64,000 nucleotides of DNA from AC-32 sp963821495 (lineage in GTDB: Bacteria; Actinomycetota; Thermoleophilia; Gaiellales; Gaiellaceae): positions 2,046,001 to 2,110,000 of the forward strand of contig CAWGEA010000003.1 of assembly GCA_963821495.1 (NCBI GenBank). The letters run 5' to 3'. Positions 42,284 to 49,932 of the stretch are shown piece by piece. Both the position numbers and the translations under genes were made by a program. The notes under the pieces were generated by a model. The model worked only from the letters and a program-made list of their open reading frames with translations. It had not been told where the DNA came from and did no database searches. Numbering within the stretch: the stretch's first letter is position 1; each line of letters opens with the position of its first letter.

Positions 42284-42886
42284 TCACCGGCCGACGCGGT
42301 AGCGCACGTGCGTCGCGAGCGGCGAGTGGATAACCTCGACCGGCTCGAGACGAGGATCGGCGACGCTGTCGAAGAGCCGCTCACCGGAGCCGAGCAGGAC
42401 GGGGACGAAGTCGAGGACGAGCTCGTCGATCACGCCTGCCGCAAGCGCTTGGCGCACGGTCGACGCGCCGCCGGCGATGTCGACTCCGCGATCACCTGCG
42501 GCCTCCGAGGCGCGCGCGAACGCGGCGTCGAAGCCGTCGCCGACGAAATGGAACGTCGTCCCGCCCGCGAGCTCGATCGGCTCGTGCTCGTAGTGGGTGA
42601 GGACGAAGACCGGAGCGTGGTACGGCGGCTCGTCGCCCCACCAGCCGCGCCAGTCGCCCTGCCACGGACCGCGAATCGGCCCGAACATGTTGCGTCCCAT
42701 CACGTACGCGCCGCGTGGGCGCAGCAGCAGGTCGCGCGCGCAGGCGTCGGCGTCGTGCAGCGGCTCGTCGAGATGCCAGTGATGCAGCTCGATACCGCGA
42801 CGGCCGAGAGGGTGCTCGAGGCTTTGGTCCGGTCCTGCGACAAAACCGTCGAGCGAAATGGACATGTGACAGGTGGTTTCGCTCAT
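42284..42886 (-). CDS. RibD C-terminal/dihydrofolate-reductase-like protein (cassette gene)
   Basis: 200 residues. HMSISLDGFVAGPDQSLEHP, AYVMGRNMFGPIRGPW and GGASTVRQALAAGVIDEL are the reductase motifs of the RibD_C/DHFR-like family (NADPH-dependent). Many members are stand-alone reductases of unknown substrate. ATG 42886 is the start; a longer frame to 42934 is not supported. It lies between R6 and R7. Confidence 0.85.
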   Translation of the reverse strand: MSETTCHMSISLDGFVAGPDQSLEHPLGRRGIELHHWHLDEPLHDADACARDLLLRPRGAYVMGRNMFGPIRGPWQGDWRGWWGDEPPYHAPVFVLTHYEHEPIELAGGTTFHFVGDGFDAAFARASEAAGDRGVDIAGGASTVRQALAAGVIDELVLDFVPVLLGSGERLFDSVADPRLEPVEVIHSPLATHVRYRVGR

Positions 42887-43017
42887 GCTGCTTCGACCGC
42901 GCCGGTGCGCAGAAATCATCGGTGTACCTGTCACATTCTTAGCGTGCAGGCGGCAACGTCCGGGTCTTCCGCGTCGCAGAGCACCACGTTCTCCAGTCGC
43001 AGCGCTTGACGAGGCCG

Positions 43018-43397
43018 TCTGGCTTGGGCGAGCCTTTGATGCATCGCCTGTAGGCGGTCACGAGCGGGCTCGACCTGCAATCCCCACCGAGATTAGCTCG
43101 AAGGCGGCAAGGTTCGTCCTCTACGACTACGGAAACGTCGCGATCATCGAGTCAATGCTCGAGCCCGGAGCCGGGGGAGGCCCTCTTCCTGGGCGCATGA
43201 CCCTGCAGATGCCAGACACGCTCTTGGGTCCGAGTTCGGCGACGAGCGTAGGTCTGGAGCTCAGCCGGGACGGCGTGTTCGTCCTCGCGACCAAGTCTCT
43301 GCACGGGAACTACGTGCTGGATCGCGCCCGCGCCCTGCGAATTGCCCGTGCGCTGCGACCGGTGCCGCTGCCCCTAGCTGTCCCACCCACTGTGTGA
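43018..43397 (+). pseudogene. Hypothetical gene fragment (no start codon found)
   Basis: The frame encodes SSKAARFVLYDYGNVAIIES, then LEPGAGGGPLPGRMTLQMPD and GVFVLATKSLHGNYVLDRAR, ending at TGA. It looks like protein-coding sequence, but no plausible start or ribosome site is visible upstream. Probably the remains of a cassette gene. Family not recognised. Confidence 0.35.
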
Positions 43398-43451
43398 GAC
43401 GCGGCCGCTGCGAGCTCGATTACGCAAACCACCCTTGGTAACGCGGCCGCT

Positions 43452-43484
43452 CGCCTGGGCCAGCGTGCCGGAATGTCACCCGAG
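43452..43484 (+). repeat. Island repeat R7
   Basis: CGCCTGGGCCAGCGTGCCGG followed by AATGTCACCCGAG; nearly the consensus. Confidence 0.8.
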
Positions 43485-43524
43485 GGGGTCTGCGCGACGG
43501 GCTTCGTCACGTCGATGCGCGCCC

Positions 43525-43725
43525 TTAGCGCTCGTCTTCGTGCGGGTGCAGAACGTTGGGCGTGGGCGTCACCAACCCACCGCTACTGGACGGCGATCCG
43601 GCACCTTGAGAGATTCGGATCGAAAGGCGATCGGATGCCAGCGCCTTCGCCTCGGCCTCGACCGTGCTGTTTGTGTCGATGTCTCGACCACGGAACCGAC
43701 GCCTGAGCGAGCGGAGTAGGTGCAT
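43525..43725 (-). CDS. Small hypothetical protein (cassette gene)
   Basis: 66 residues: MHLLRSLRRRFRGRDIDTNS, then an acidic/serine-rich tail ending HPHEDER. The ATG lies 7 nt after TAGAAT (43738-43733), the same leaderless geometry as many genes here, which supports it as real. It is the only gene between R7 and R8. Function unknown. Confidence 0.5.
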   Translation of the reverse strand: MHLLRSLRRRFRGRDIDTNSTVEAEAKALASDRLSIRISQGAGSPSSSGGLVTPTPNVLHPHEDER

Positions 43726-43760
43726 GGGAGTGATTCTAGACGCGTTGCGGCGGGGCGTCG

Positions 43761-43792
43761 CTCGTCTGGGCCAGCGTGCGGGAATGTCACCA
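43761..43792 (+). repeat. Island repeat R8
   Basis: CTCGTCTGGGCCAGCGTGCG followed by GGAATGTCACCA; close to the consensus and 8 bp from the stop of the next minus-strand gene. Confidence 0.8.
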
Positions 43793-43799
43793 GAACGCC

Positions 43800-44618
43800 T
43801 CACGATGCGGGGAGGATCTCGTCGATTTGCCGGTCGACGTTGACGCCGCGCAGCTCCTCGAGGTCGGGCGAGCACTCTCGCGGCAGGGCAACGGCCAAGC
43901 CGGCCGCGCGCGCCTCGTCGCGTGTTCCGTCGCGAGCCAGCGAATCGACGACGGCCGCGTGAAGGGAGCGAAGGTAGCGAAGATCGGCCTCTGCGACGCC
44001 GAGAGCCTCCTCGGCTGCGAGCGGCGGACCGTGGCCCGGAATCACCGTCTCCGGGGGGTCTTCGCCAAGCAGATCGATCAAGCCGGCCAAGGTCAGCCGA
44101 TACGCGGCCGGCGAAGTCGCAAAGGGAAACTCGACCGCCGAGAGGTAGTCGCCGACGACGAGTAGGCCGAGCTCACGAAGCCGGAAGCCGCTGCCATCGG
44201 GGGTGTGGCCGACGAGCGGGAACGTCTCGACGACGAATTGGCCGAGCGCGACCGCAGAGCCGCGCGCGAACGTCTTGTCGACGCGCGGGGATCCCGAGGG
44301 GACGAAGCCATACGCGTCGGCAGCGCGCTGGATGGATTGAACGCGCGAGCCGTCCTCCACCTTCGCTGCCGTCTCCTCGCCCATCGCGACCACCGCATCG
44401 GGGAACCCGCCGATGCCGCAGACGTGGTCCCAGTCCCCGTGCGTAATCAGCACCTGCCGGACCGGAGTGCCAAGCTCTTGGGCCCTACGCTCGATCCCGG
44501 CCACTTCGTCCGCCGAGATCGCCGGGTCGACAACAAGCGACTCGCCTTCCGCAACCACCAGCAGAGAGCTCGTTCTCCAGAGGAAGGCCTCGAAGCGTTC
44601 CCATCCGGGCGTCGGCAT
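43800..44618 (-). CDS. Metallo-beta-lactamase-fold hydrolase (cassette gene)
   Basis: 272 residues. VLITHGDWDHVCGIGGF contains an HxxxDH metal site with Gly replacing the usual second His (HGDWDH in place of HxHxDH); LVGHTPDGSGF, VVGDYLSAVEF and TVIPGHGPPL supply the remaining ligands. The family spans hydrolases and lactonases. ATG 44618 is 7 nt after TAGATT (44631-44626), leaderless; upstream frame rejected. Confidence 0.85.
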   Translation of the reverse strand: MPTPGWERFEAFLWRTSSLLVVAEGESLVVDPAISADEVAGIERRAQELGTPVRQVLITHGDWDHVCGIGGFPDAVVAMGEETAAKVEDGSRVQSIQRAADAYGFVPSGSPRVDKTFARGSAVALGQFVVETFPLVGHTPDGSGFRLRELGLLVVGDYLSAVEFPFATSPAAYRLTLAGLIDLLGEDPPETVIPGHGPPLAAEEALGVAEADLRYLRSLHAAVVDSLARDGTRDEARAAGLAVALPRECSPDLEELRGVNVDRQIDEILPAS

Positions 44619-44694
44619 CTGCGCGAATCTAATCCGAACGAAGCAGGCCCCAGTGCTCGAAGCAAGCCCAACAGCAGGTCGGGGCTCATTCCGG

Positions 44695-44729
44695 CTGCCT
44701 GGGCGAGTGTGCGCGAATGTCACTTGAGC
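44695..44729 (+). repeat. Island repeat R9
   Basis: CTGCCTGGGCGAGTGTGCGC followed by GAATGTCACTTGAGC. Confidence 0.75.
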
Positions 44730-44765
44730 GTGCCCGCAAGTCATGCTCCCGGCTAGGTTCAGATG

Positions 44766-45302
44766 ATGGCCTCGCCTCCGCGCTTCATTGAGACCGAGCG
44801 GCTACGTCTCGTGCCCTGGAGCGATGCCTATTCGGACCGGTTCGCCGATCTATGTGCGGAGGCGGAGGCGATGCGTTTCATCAGCCGAGGCAGGCCACTA
44901 CCACGGGTCGTCGTCGATGAGATCCTGCGACGAACGCGAGAGATGTGGGAGCAGTACGGTTTCGGGCCATGGGCTGCACTTGAGAAGGGCAGTGGTCGCT
45001 GGATAGGGCGCGTTGGGTTGAACTTGCTCGATGACTGGCCGGGTGCGGACAAGTGGGAGGTCGGGTTCGAGCTTGTTCCCGCCGCATGGGGACAGGGCTA
45101 TGCGACGGAGGGTGCTCGTCGCACGATCCGCTTCGCATGGAACGAGACGCCACTGAAGCGGGTCATCAGCGTCACCGTCCCTGACCATCTCGCCTCACGA
45201 AGAGTCATGGAGAAGTCGGGCATGTCGCTCCAAGGCGAGCTTGCCTTCAGGGAAACGACGGTCGTCTGGTACGCGATCGATCGTCCTTCGTCGCGGCGAT
45301 AA
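44766..45302 (+). CDS. GNAT N-acetyltransferase, RimJ/RimL-like (cassette gene)
   Basis: 178 residues. FIETERLRLVPWSDAYSDRF at the N-terminus, VGFELVPAAWGQGYATEGAR (acetyl-CoA loop) and NETPLKRVISVTVPDHLASR with MEKSGM are hallmarks of the RimJ/L branch. It would acetylate an N-terminus or small amine. I choose ATG 44766, 6 nt after TAGGTT (44754-44759); ATG 44763 is the alternative. Repeat R10 follows the stop by 8 bp. Confidence 0.88.
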   Translation: MASPPRFIETERLRLVPWSDAYSDRFADLCAEAEAMRFISRGRPLPRVVVDEILRRTREMWEQYGFGPWAALEKGSGRWIGRVGLNLLDDWPGADKWEVGFELVPAAWGQGYATEGARRTIRFAWNETPLKRVISVTVPDHLASRRVMEKSGMSLQGELAFRETTVVWYAIDRPSSRR

Positions 45303-45310
45303 ACACGGCG

Positions 45311-45345
45311 ACGTGCCCGAGTGTGCGGGAATGTACCCTGAGCGA
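45311..45345 (+). repeat. Island repeat R10
   Basis: GACGTGCCCGAGTGTGCGGG followed by AATGTACCCTGAGCG. Confidence 0.7.
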
Positions 45346-45395
45346 CTTCGACCCGGTCCCCCGCGGTCCGTAGAATCAAGGCCGAGGCGGGAGTC

Positions 45396-46943
45396 GTGAT
45401 TTCGCTCATAGCGAGGGAGGCCCCGCAGGGGGCTATGTGGGGCCCGGAGGTGCTCCACATGCCGGGGCTCGAACTGTTGCGCTCGAGCCTTGAGCGACAG
45501 CTGCCCGATCCTCCGATGACGAAGCTCAGCGGTCTGCGGTTGTCGGAGGTCGGCCTCGGGATGGCGACCACGTTCATGCCCGCCAGCGAGTGGTGGCAGT
45601 CCGGGGCGGGGGTGTTCTTTGCCGGCACGACTGCCTTCGTCGCGGATCTGGCGCTCGGCTGTTCTGTGCTCACCAGTGCCCCGGCGGGGATGGGCGTAAC
45701 GACGTCCGAGCTGTCGGTGAGCTACCTTCGCGTGCCGACGCTCAGAAGCCAGACGATCATCGGGCGTGGCCGTCTGATCCACGCGACTCGCTCGCTCGGT
45801 CTGGCGGAGGCAACGCTCGAGGACGCGCGGGGTCGGCTGCTTGGCCACTCCTCGTCGCGCTGCGTGCTCGTCCGCATCGATCCTGAGATTCTCGCTGCAC
45901 GGCGTCTTCCCGAGGCTCCCGCATCGGATGCGGCTGAGCCGTACCTGCGCGAGGTGGAGGGAGAGGTCTACGGCCCGGAGTACTGGGAGGCCACGCCGGG
46001 CCTGACCGTGATACAGCAATTTGTGGAGGGGACGTTCGTCCCTCCCTGCTTCCGTCTCATGGGCTTGCGGGGCGTCGAGGCAGATGAGGGAGCGATGACG
46101 GTTGCGATGCCCGCCTCGGGATGGCTCTGCAACGCATTCGGAGTCCTGTATGGCGGTGCGATCGCGTTCCTTGCCGACGCGGCGCTCACCATGGCCGCCG
46201 CGACAACCGTTCCGGCGGGCACCGCGTTCAACACGATCGACCTGAAGCTGTATTTCCTGCGACCGGCCGTGCCCGGGGATGGCGAGCTGATCGCCCGTAG
46301 CAAGCTCGTGCATCGGGGTCGCACGATCGCGGTGGTCAACTGCGAGATCACCGGTCCCGACGGAGCCCTGATCGCGCAGGGCACCGGGTCGGTGCTGATC
46401 CTGCCGGGGCGACACTGGGAGCGTCCGGTCCAGGTCGCCGACGAGCTCGGCGGCGAGTCGGCACGAGTCCTGACGACAGTGCTCTTTACTGACATGGTCG
46501 ACTCGACACGTCGCGCGGCTGAGATCGGCGACGAGCGCTGGCGCCGATTGCTGGCGGAGTATCACGCGGTCGTTCGGGAGCAGATCCGCCGCTTCCGCGG
46601 CCGTGAGGTGGACACAGCCGGCGACAGCTTCCTTGTTGCGTTCGACGGCGCCGCCCGCGCCGTCCGGTGCGCAATGGCGGTCCGCGAACGCGTCCGGCGA
46701 CTCGACCTCGATGTCCGCTCGGGGATTCATGCCGGCGAATGCGAGGAGAGCGGCGGCAAGCTGGTCGGCATCGCCATACACATCGGATCGCGCGTTGAAG
46801 CAGCGGCTCAGCCGGGTGAGATCCTCGTCTCGAGCACCGTCAAGGATCTCGTCGGCGGCTCTGGAATCGAGTTCGAAGATCGCGGCAAGCACACACTCAA
46901 GGGCCTCTCGGACGCCTGGCATCTATACGCAGCGCCCGGCTGA
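45396..46943 (+). CDS. Double hotdog-thioesterase / class III nucleotide cyclase fusion
   Basis: 515 residues in three parts. Two PaaI-type hotdog domains (about 30-150 and 205-335; the second with AFGVLYGGAIAFLADAALTM) are followed by a class III cyclase domain from about 360: VLFTDMVDSTRRAAEIGDER, GREVDTAGDSFLVAFDG and GIAIHIGSRVEAAAQPGEIL. The metal Asp is present; the usual substrate Lys before TAGD is replaced by Asp. Hotdog domains may sense acyl-CoA and control the cyclase. GTG 45396 follows TAGAAT (45371-45376) by 19 nt. Confidence 0.82.
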   Translation: MISLIAREAPQGAMWGPEVLHMPGLELLRSSLERQLPDPPMTKLSGLRLSEVGLGMATTFMPASEWWQSGAGVFFAGTTAFVADLALGCSVLTSAPAGMGVTTSELSVSYLRVPTLRSQTIIGRGRLIHATRSLGLAEATLEDARGRLLGHSSSRCVLVRIDPEILAARRLPEAPASDAAEPYLREVEGEVYGPEYWEATPGLTVIQQFVEGTFVPPCFRLMGLRGVEADEGAMTVAMPASGWLCNAFGVLYGGAIAFLADAALTMAAATTVPAGTAFNTIDLKLYFLRPAVPGDGELIARSKLVHRGRTIAVVNCEITGPDGALIAQGTGSVLILPGRHWERPVQVADELGGESARVLTTVLFTDMVDSTRRAAEIGDERWRRLLAEYHAVVREQIRRFRGREVDTAGDSFLVAFDGAARAVRCAMAVRERVRRLDLDVRSGIHAGECEESGGKLVGIAIHIGSRVEAAAQPGEILVSSTVKDLVGGSGIEFEDRGKHTLKGLSDAWHLYAAPG

Positions 46944-47073
46944 GACGCAGAAGTCCCAGCGCGAGGCCCCTGCGGCCGGGCTCGTCACGGCGGCTCAAGG
47001 TCGCGGTAGAGCCGATTCTTCCGAGGGCCTGCACCTTCGCCTGTGCGAGCGTCCTCTTACTTGACGATCGGAT

Positions 47074-47097
47074 GGTGCAGACCCCGGTGCAGACCTC
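47074..47097 (+). repeat. Right boundary element (tandem GTGCAGACC)
   Basis: GGTGCAGACCCCGGTGCAGA with CCTC matches 40190-40213. It lies 22 bp before the tRNA fragment. Confidence 0.5.
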
Positions 47098-47118
47098 GCG
47101 CTAGAGAAGGTGCCGGTT

Positions 47119-47146
47119 TGCAGGGGGTTCGATTTCGCCAGGCGCA
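47119..47146 (+). repeat. Diverged tRNA-Arg 3' end (right attachment-site remnant)
   Basis: The stretch holds GGTTCGATTTCGCCAGGCGC then A, against GGTTCGATTCCTGCCAGGCG then CA in the real tRNA: the last about 20 nt with two changes near the T stem. No complete tRNA folds here. Confidence 0.7.
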
Positions 47147-47180
47147 TAAACCCTTAGAAGGCGGTCTCCAGGCGCGATCG

Positions 47181-47390
47181 TTACTTGGGAATGCAGCCGG
47201 AGGTCGCTGCTTGCGAGACGACGAGCTTCCCATCCACCGTCTCGGCACTAACAGATGATGCCCCCCACGTGCAGGGCGCTTGGTCATGCCTCGCGCCGGT
47301 GGCCTGTGCCGACTTCAGCGCGAGCACGCCCACGAGCGCGGCGACAACGAGGCAGACTCTGACGAAGAGACGTAGGCCGCAGAACCTCAC
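47181..47390 (-). CDS. Small secreted hypothetical protein
   Basis: 69 residues: basic start RFCGLRLFVRV, hydrophobic CLVVAALVGVLAL and AQATG as a likely cleavage region, then a short mature part with two Cys (APCTWG, SGCIPK) that could form a disulfide. GTG 47390 is the start. No family recognised. It sits just outside the right end of the island. Confidence 0.5.
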   Translation of the reverse strand: MRFCGLRLFVRVCLVVAALVGVLALKSAQATGARHDQAPCTWGASSVSAETVDGKLVVSQAATSGCIPK

Positions 47391-47638
47391 AGGCCCGAGG
47401 ATGCCGAGTCATGAGTTGGAGCGCCATGGGCCGCGTGGCTCATCTTCGACCTCGGCGAGTCCTATCGCAGTGCGTCCCTCGAAGGCTTCCACAGCCAAGG
47501 CACGCAGGTGGCCCATGACGAAGCTCCCGCAGTTCAACCTCACGGACGTGGGAACTGCCGACAGTCGTCCAACGTGTGACGACGAATCGGACGCTCAGGT
47601 CGCCTGGTGTCGTGGCGGCTCTTGGCGGCGCGGCCTGC

Positions 47639-47794
47639 TCAGTACCACTTGCCCCGCGCGAACCCGCCGAAGGCGACGAGCCCGATGAGCGTGACGATCA
47701 GCCCGATCCAGAAGCTCCAGACGATGATCAGGATGATCCCGAGAATGACGATGATCCCGCCAAGGGTTATCCCGCCGTACTTGCGCTCGGCCAT
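47639..47794 (-). CDS. Two-span small membrane protein
   Basis: 51 residues, almost all hydrophobic: ITLGGIIVILGIILIIVW, SFWIGLIVTLIGLVAFGGF, ending ARGKWY. GGGAGGAG precedes ATG 47794. The longer frame upstream (to 47887) lacks hydrophobic character. First of several tiny membrane proteins in this stretch; function unknown. Confidence 0.7.
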   Translation of the reverse strand: MAERKYGGITLGGIIVILGIILIIVWSFWIGLIVTLIGLVAFGGFARGKWY

Positions 47795-48037
47795 GCGCCT
47801 CTCCTCCCGTGTCGAATGTCCTGCGCCTGCACTCAGTGCATGCGAGCGATGTTCCCTACCGCCGCGAGCGTAATGAGGATCGCGCACCCTGGCAATGCTC
47901 CGTCAGCGGGCGACAACTCTCGCTCCCGCGGGGCGGGCGGTCTCCCCGCGTAGCGCCGTTCGGGTTGTGTCGAAGCGCGCTCTGGACGTAGGGTAAGCGA
48001 GCCTTTGCAACGTTTCATACTTTCAGCAGGCGTGGAG

Positions 48038-48376
48038 ATGAGACGCATTACGGCACTCGCAGCTATTACTGCCATGGCAATCTTCCTCGCATGGCCCGGA
48101 ACTGCGGGGATAAGGGTGAGGTGGGTCTGTGACGTCCCCGGCGAAGGGCAGGTGACTTTCGTATCGGTCCCGGACGCTGCCCGGCACGGGATTGACACGG
48201 CCAACGCGCACGCGGGTCAGACGTTCAACCGTCAGTTCGGCGAGGTGCATCGTCGTACAAGACTGAACGACGCGTTCGCCCAGCCACCGGCACCTCCGCC
48301 TCACTCGTCATCGCCGGATGGCCCCTCTGAGAGCGGCGCGCGGGCAGTCGAGGTCCGACCTACGCCAGCCGCCTGA
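48038..48376 (+). CDS. Small secreted hypothetical protein
   Basis: 112 residues. MRRITALAAITAMAIFLAWP is a signal peptide; the mature part has VRWVCDVPGEGQVTFVSVPD and a proline-rich C-terminus. ATG 48038 is preceded by GGAG at short distance; TTG 48005 in the same frame would add 11 residues. The last 17 bp overlap the convergent gene at 48360. Function unknown. Confidence 0.55.
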   Translation: MRRITALAAITAMAIFLAWPGTAGIRVRWVCDVPGEGQVTFVSVPDAARHGIDTANAHAGQTFNRQFGEVHRRTRLNDAFAQPPAPPPHSSSPDGPSESGARAVEVRPTPAA

Positions 48377-48506
48377 GGAGCCAGATCGCACCGAAGGCCG
48401 CGAAGACGAACAGGGCCAGAGCCACACTTTCATCGACCAAGCTCTGCCCTTCGTTACGCTCGCCGAGCGAGCCGGCGATGACCGCAAGCGAGGTGAACAG
48501 CTTCAT
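48360..48506 (-). CDS. 48-residue membrane protein
   Basis: MKLFTSLAVIAGSLGERNEG, then the hydrophobic helix SVALALFVFAAFGAIWLLRR. GGAGGGAGGTG sits 6 nt before ATG 48506, a very strong ribosome site. The much longer open frame upstream is not needed. Unknown function. Confidence 0.6.
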   Translation of the reverse strand: MKLFTSLAVIAGSLGERNEGQSLVDESVALALFVFAAFGAIWLLRRLA

Positions 48507-48676
48507 CTGATTCACCTCCCTCCGCAGCTTGCCGCACGCAAGAGAGTTCGCCGCATACACACCTGCCATCGTCGCGACGGGTCGGAGACTCCATCCCTCG
48601 TGCCGGTGGTTCAGGCCGACGTGTGTTGCCGAAGCCACGACGAAACCGCACCGATGCGAGTCGCGTATTCCTGCGT

Positions 48677-48691
48677 GAAAGGAGGTGATCC
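48677..48691 (+). promoter_or_regulatory. Fully extended Shine-Dalgarno
   Basis: GAAAGGAGGTGATCC is complementary to the entire 3' tail of 16S rRNA (15 nt). It ends 3 nt before GTG 48695. Such long pairing is rare for a natural gene. Confidence 0.65.
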
Positions 48692-48694
48692 CAG

Positions 48695-48805
48695 GTGACA
48701 TTCTCGCGAAGGACCCTCTGGGTCGGAGCAGCGGTCGTTGCAGTCGTCGTTGCCATCGCGCTCGTCCTCGTCTACTCCGGCGGTGGCGGTGGCGGCGGCT
48801 ATTAG
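48695..48805 (+). CDS. 36-residue membrane peptide with glycine-rich tail
   Basis: The product MTFSRRTLWVGAAVVAVVVA continues with a single hydrophobic helix (IALVLVYS) and ends in seven glycines and Tyr. It starts at GTG 48695 behind the 15-nt Shine-Dalgarno. Arg residues before the helix predict a cytoplasmic N-terminus. Function unknown; it may be a small secretion- or membrane-stress-related peptide. Confidence 0.55.
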   Translation: MTFSRRTLWVGAAVVAVVVAIALVLVYSGGGGGGGY

Positions 48806-48955
48806 TCGGTCGCGGATGCTGGCGCACTGCACCGGCCACGAGCCGGCGGCGCGGGAGGGATCCCTCCCGCGCCCGGGGCCGTGTGGTGCCTACCTCGCGT
48901 CCGACTGGCGGAGTTCAGCGCGTGATCCGGCCGCTCAGGCTTTGAGAGATCCCGC

Positions 48956-49393
48956 CTAGTCGTCGCGTTCCTCAGGCACGGACAGGATTGGAACCTCCGC
49001 GTGGAAGTGGAGGTAGCCGTTCACGCTGCCGAGTAGCCCCTCTTGCGCGCGGCCGCGCCCGCGCGTTCCGAGCACGATCAGGTCGTAGGCCCCGCGCCTG
49101 AGCTCTTTCGCGATTGCCGGCCCTGCATGCCCTCGGGCCCGAACGGTGTGGGCCGTGACGTCGTCGGGGACGAGTCGCTGGGCTTCGTCGAGGACGCCTG
49201 CGGCCCACTTGTCGAGCTCGGCGCCCATCGTCTCGCTGCTGGTACCGGCCAGGGTGACGTAGCTCGAAGGCAGCGGCGCGACTGTCATCAGCGTCAGCTT
49301 GGCGTTGGTGGCTCGTGCCAGGTCGACGGCATGCTCGAGCGCTCGCCGCGAGGAGGAGGAACCGTCGATGCCAACGAGGATGTTCAGAAACAC
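48956..49393 (-). CDS. Universal stress protein (UspA family)
   Basis: 145 residues. NILVGIDGSSSSRRALEHAV at the start and the ATP-binding GTRGRGRAQEGLLGSVNGYL (G-x2-G-x9-G-S pattern) near the end. ATP-binding UspA proteins respond to starvation or hypoxia in actinobacteria. GTG 49393 is the start. Confidence 0.9.
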   Translation of the reverse strand: MFLNILVGIDGSSSSRRALEHAVDLARATNAKLTLMTVAPLPSSYVTLAGTSSETMGAELDKWAAGVLDEAQRLVPDDVTAHTVRARGHAGPAIAKELRRGAYDLIVLGTRGRGRAQEGLLGSVNGYLHFHAEVPILSVPEERDD

Positions 49394-49441
49394 GAGTCCG
49401 GAGGAGCTTGAACGACGGCGACCTGATCCGCCTTCCCGCCG

Positions 49442-49705
49442 CTAGACCTTCCGGATCGAGACCTCCCCTTGCTTGTCGACCTCGACCAGCTCGCGGCGAT
49501 CGCGGAAACCCCACTGCCGCCGCACCAGCACCGCGCGGTACTTGTTGTGGCCGACGAGCACCGCCTGGTAGTCGGGCTTCGACTCGAGCCTGCGCCCGTG
49601 GGCCGTCAGGTCCGCGACGGCGCGTTCGAGAGCCGCCTTTCGCTCGTCCGTCGACCTGGTCGTGTCGCGTGCGCCTGCTTCCGGGATCTCCTGCGCCGTG
49701 GTCAT
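49442..49705 (-). CDS. Small hypothetical protein
   Basis: 87 residues: MTTAQEIPEAGARDTTRSTD, then ERAVADLTAHGRRLES and AVLVGHNKYRAVLVRRQWGF, with VEVDKQGEVSIRKV at the end. No signal peptide or family recognised. ATG 49705 has AAAGG upstream. It is in the same direction as the UspA gene but 48 bp from it. Confidence 0.65.
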   Translation of the reverse strand: MTTAQEIPEAGARDTTRSTDERKAALERAVADLTAHGRRLESKPDYQAVLVGHNKYRAVLVRRQWGFRDRRELVEVDKQGEVSIRKV

Positions 49706-49932
49706 GGCAACCCTTTCCGAATGAACGTCTGTGACCACTCCATCTACATCTGCTGAGTCGCCTCTCGGCATCGGACTGCGCCCCGATTCGAGCGTGTGGT
49801 CAAGTACGCACCAACCTCGGTGACATTCACGAGGCGGGAGGCGGCACTGATGTTCGAGGTGTGCAGGCCGTATCCGGCGCGGGCGCTTCGACGTTCACTC
49901 AGCGGCCCCACAACTGAAACAGGAGGCGTTTG

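Larger units (their letters stand above)
40113..47146. mobile_element. tRNA-Arg-anchored island with repeat-separated gene cassettes
   Basis: The left end is tRNA-Arg followed by a tyrosine-integrase remnant. The right end is a tRNA 3' fragment. Paired GTGCAGACC elements lie inside both ends (40190-40213, 47074-47097). Between them ten copies of a roughly 31-bp repeat in one orientation separate small genes on either strand. The genes are unrelated to one another and to the flanking core genes. The integrase is dead and the ends have diverged, so the element is probably fixed. Confidence 0.7.

Noticed and set aside
43015..43050. Degenerate island repeat (GGCTTGGGCGAGCC...)
   Set aside because: Only the first half resembles the consensus.
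40388..45345. CRISPR array
   Set aside because: Repeats are spaced by whole genes of 300-1600 bp, vary in sequence and have no uniform spacers or cas genes.
40388..45345. Canonical integron with attC sites
   Set aside because: No RYYYAAC/GTTRRRY core pairs or long attC stems are visible in the repeats, and the integrase remnant is phage-type. The cassette idea is kept only as a finding.
45195..46922. 575-residue minus-strand frame opposite the cyclase fusion
   Set aside because: The plus frame has clear hotdog and cyclase motifs; the minus frame has none.
47036..47066. Eleventh island repeat (CGCCTGTGCGAGCGTCCTCT...)
   Set aside because: Similarity is partial, and the diagnostic GGGAATGTCAC core is missing.
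48677..48700. Remnant of a 16S rRNA 3' end on the minus strand
   Set aside because: Only the anti-Shine-Dalgarno tail matches; the preceding sequence is not rRNA.
49817..49843. Reverse-strand copy of the island repeat (GGTGACATTCACGAGG)
   Set aside because: Only about 15 bases match; below what I would accept without a search.
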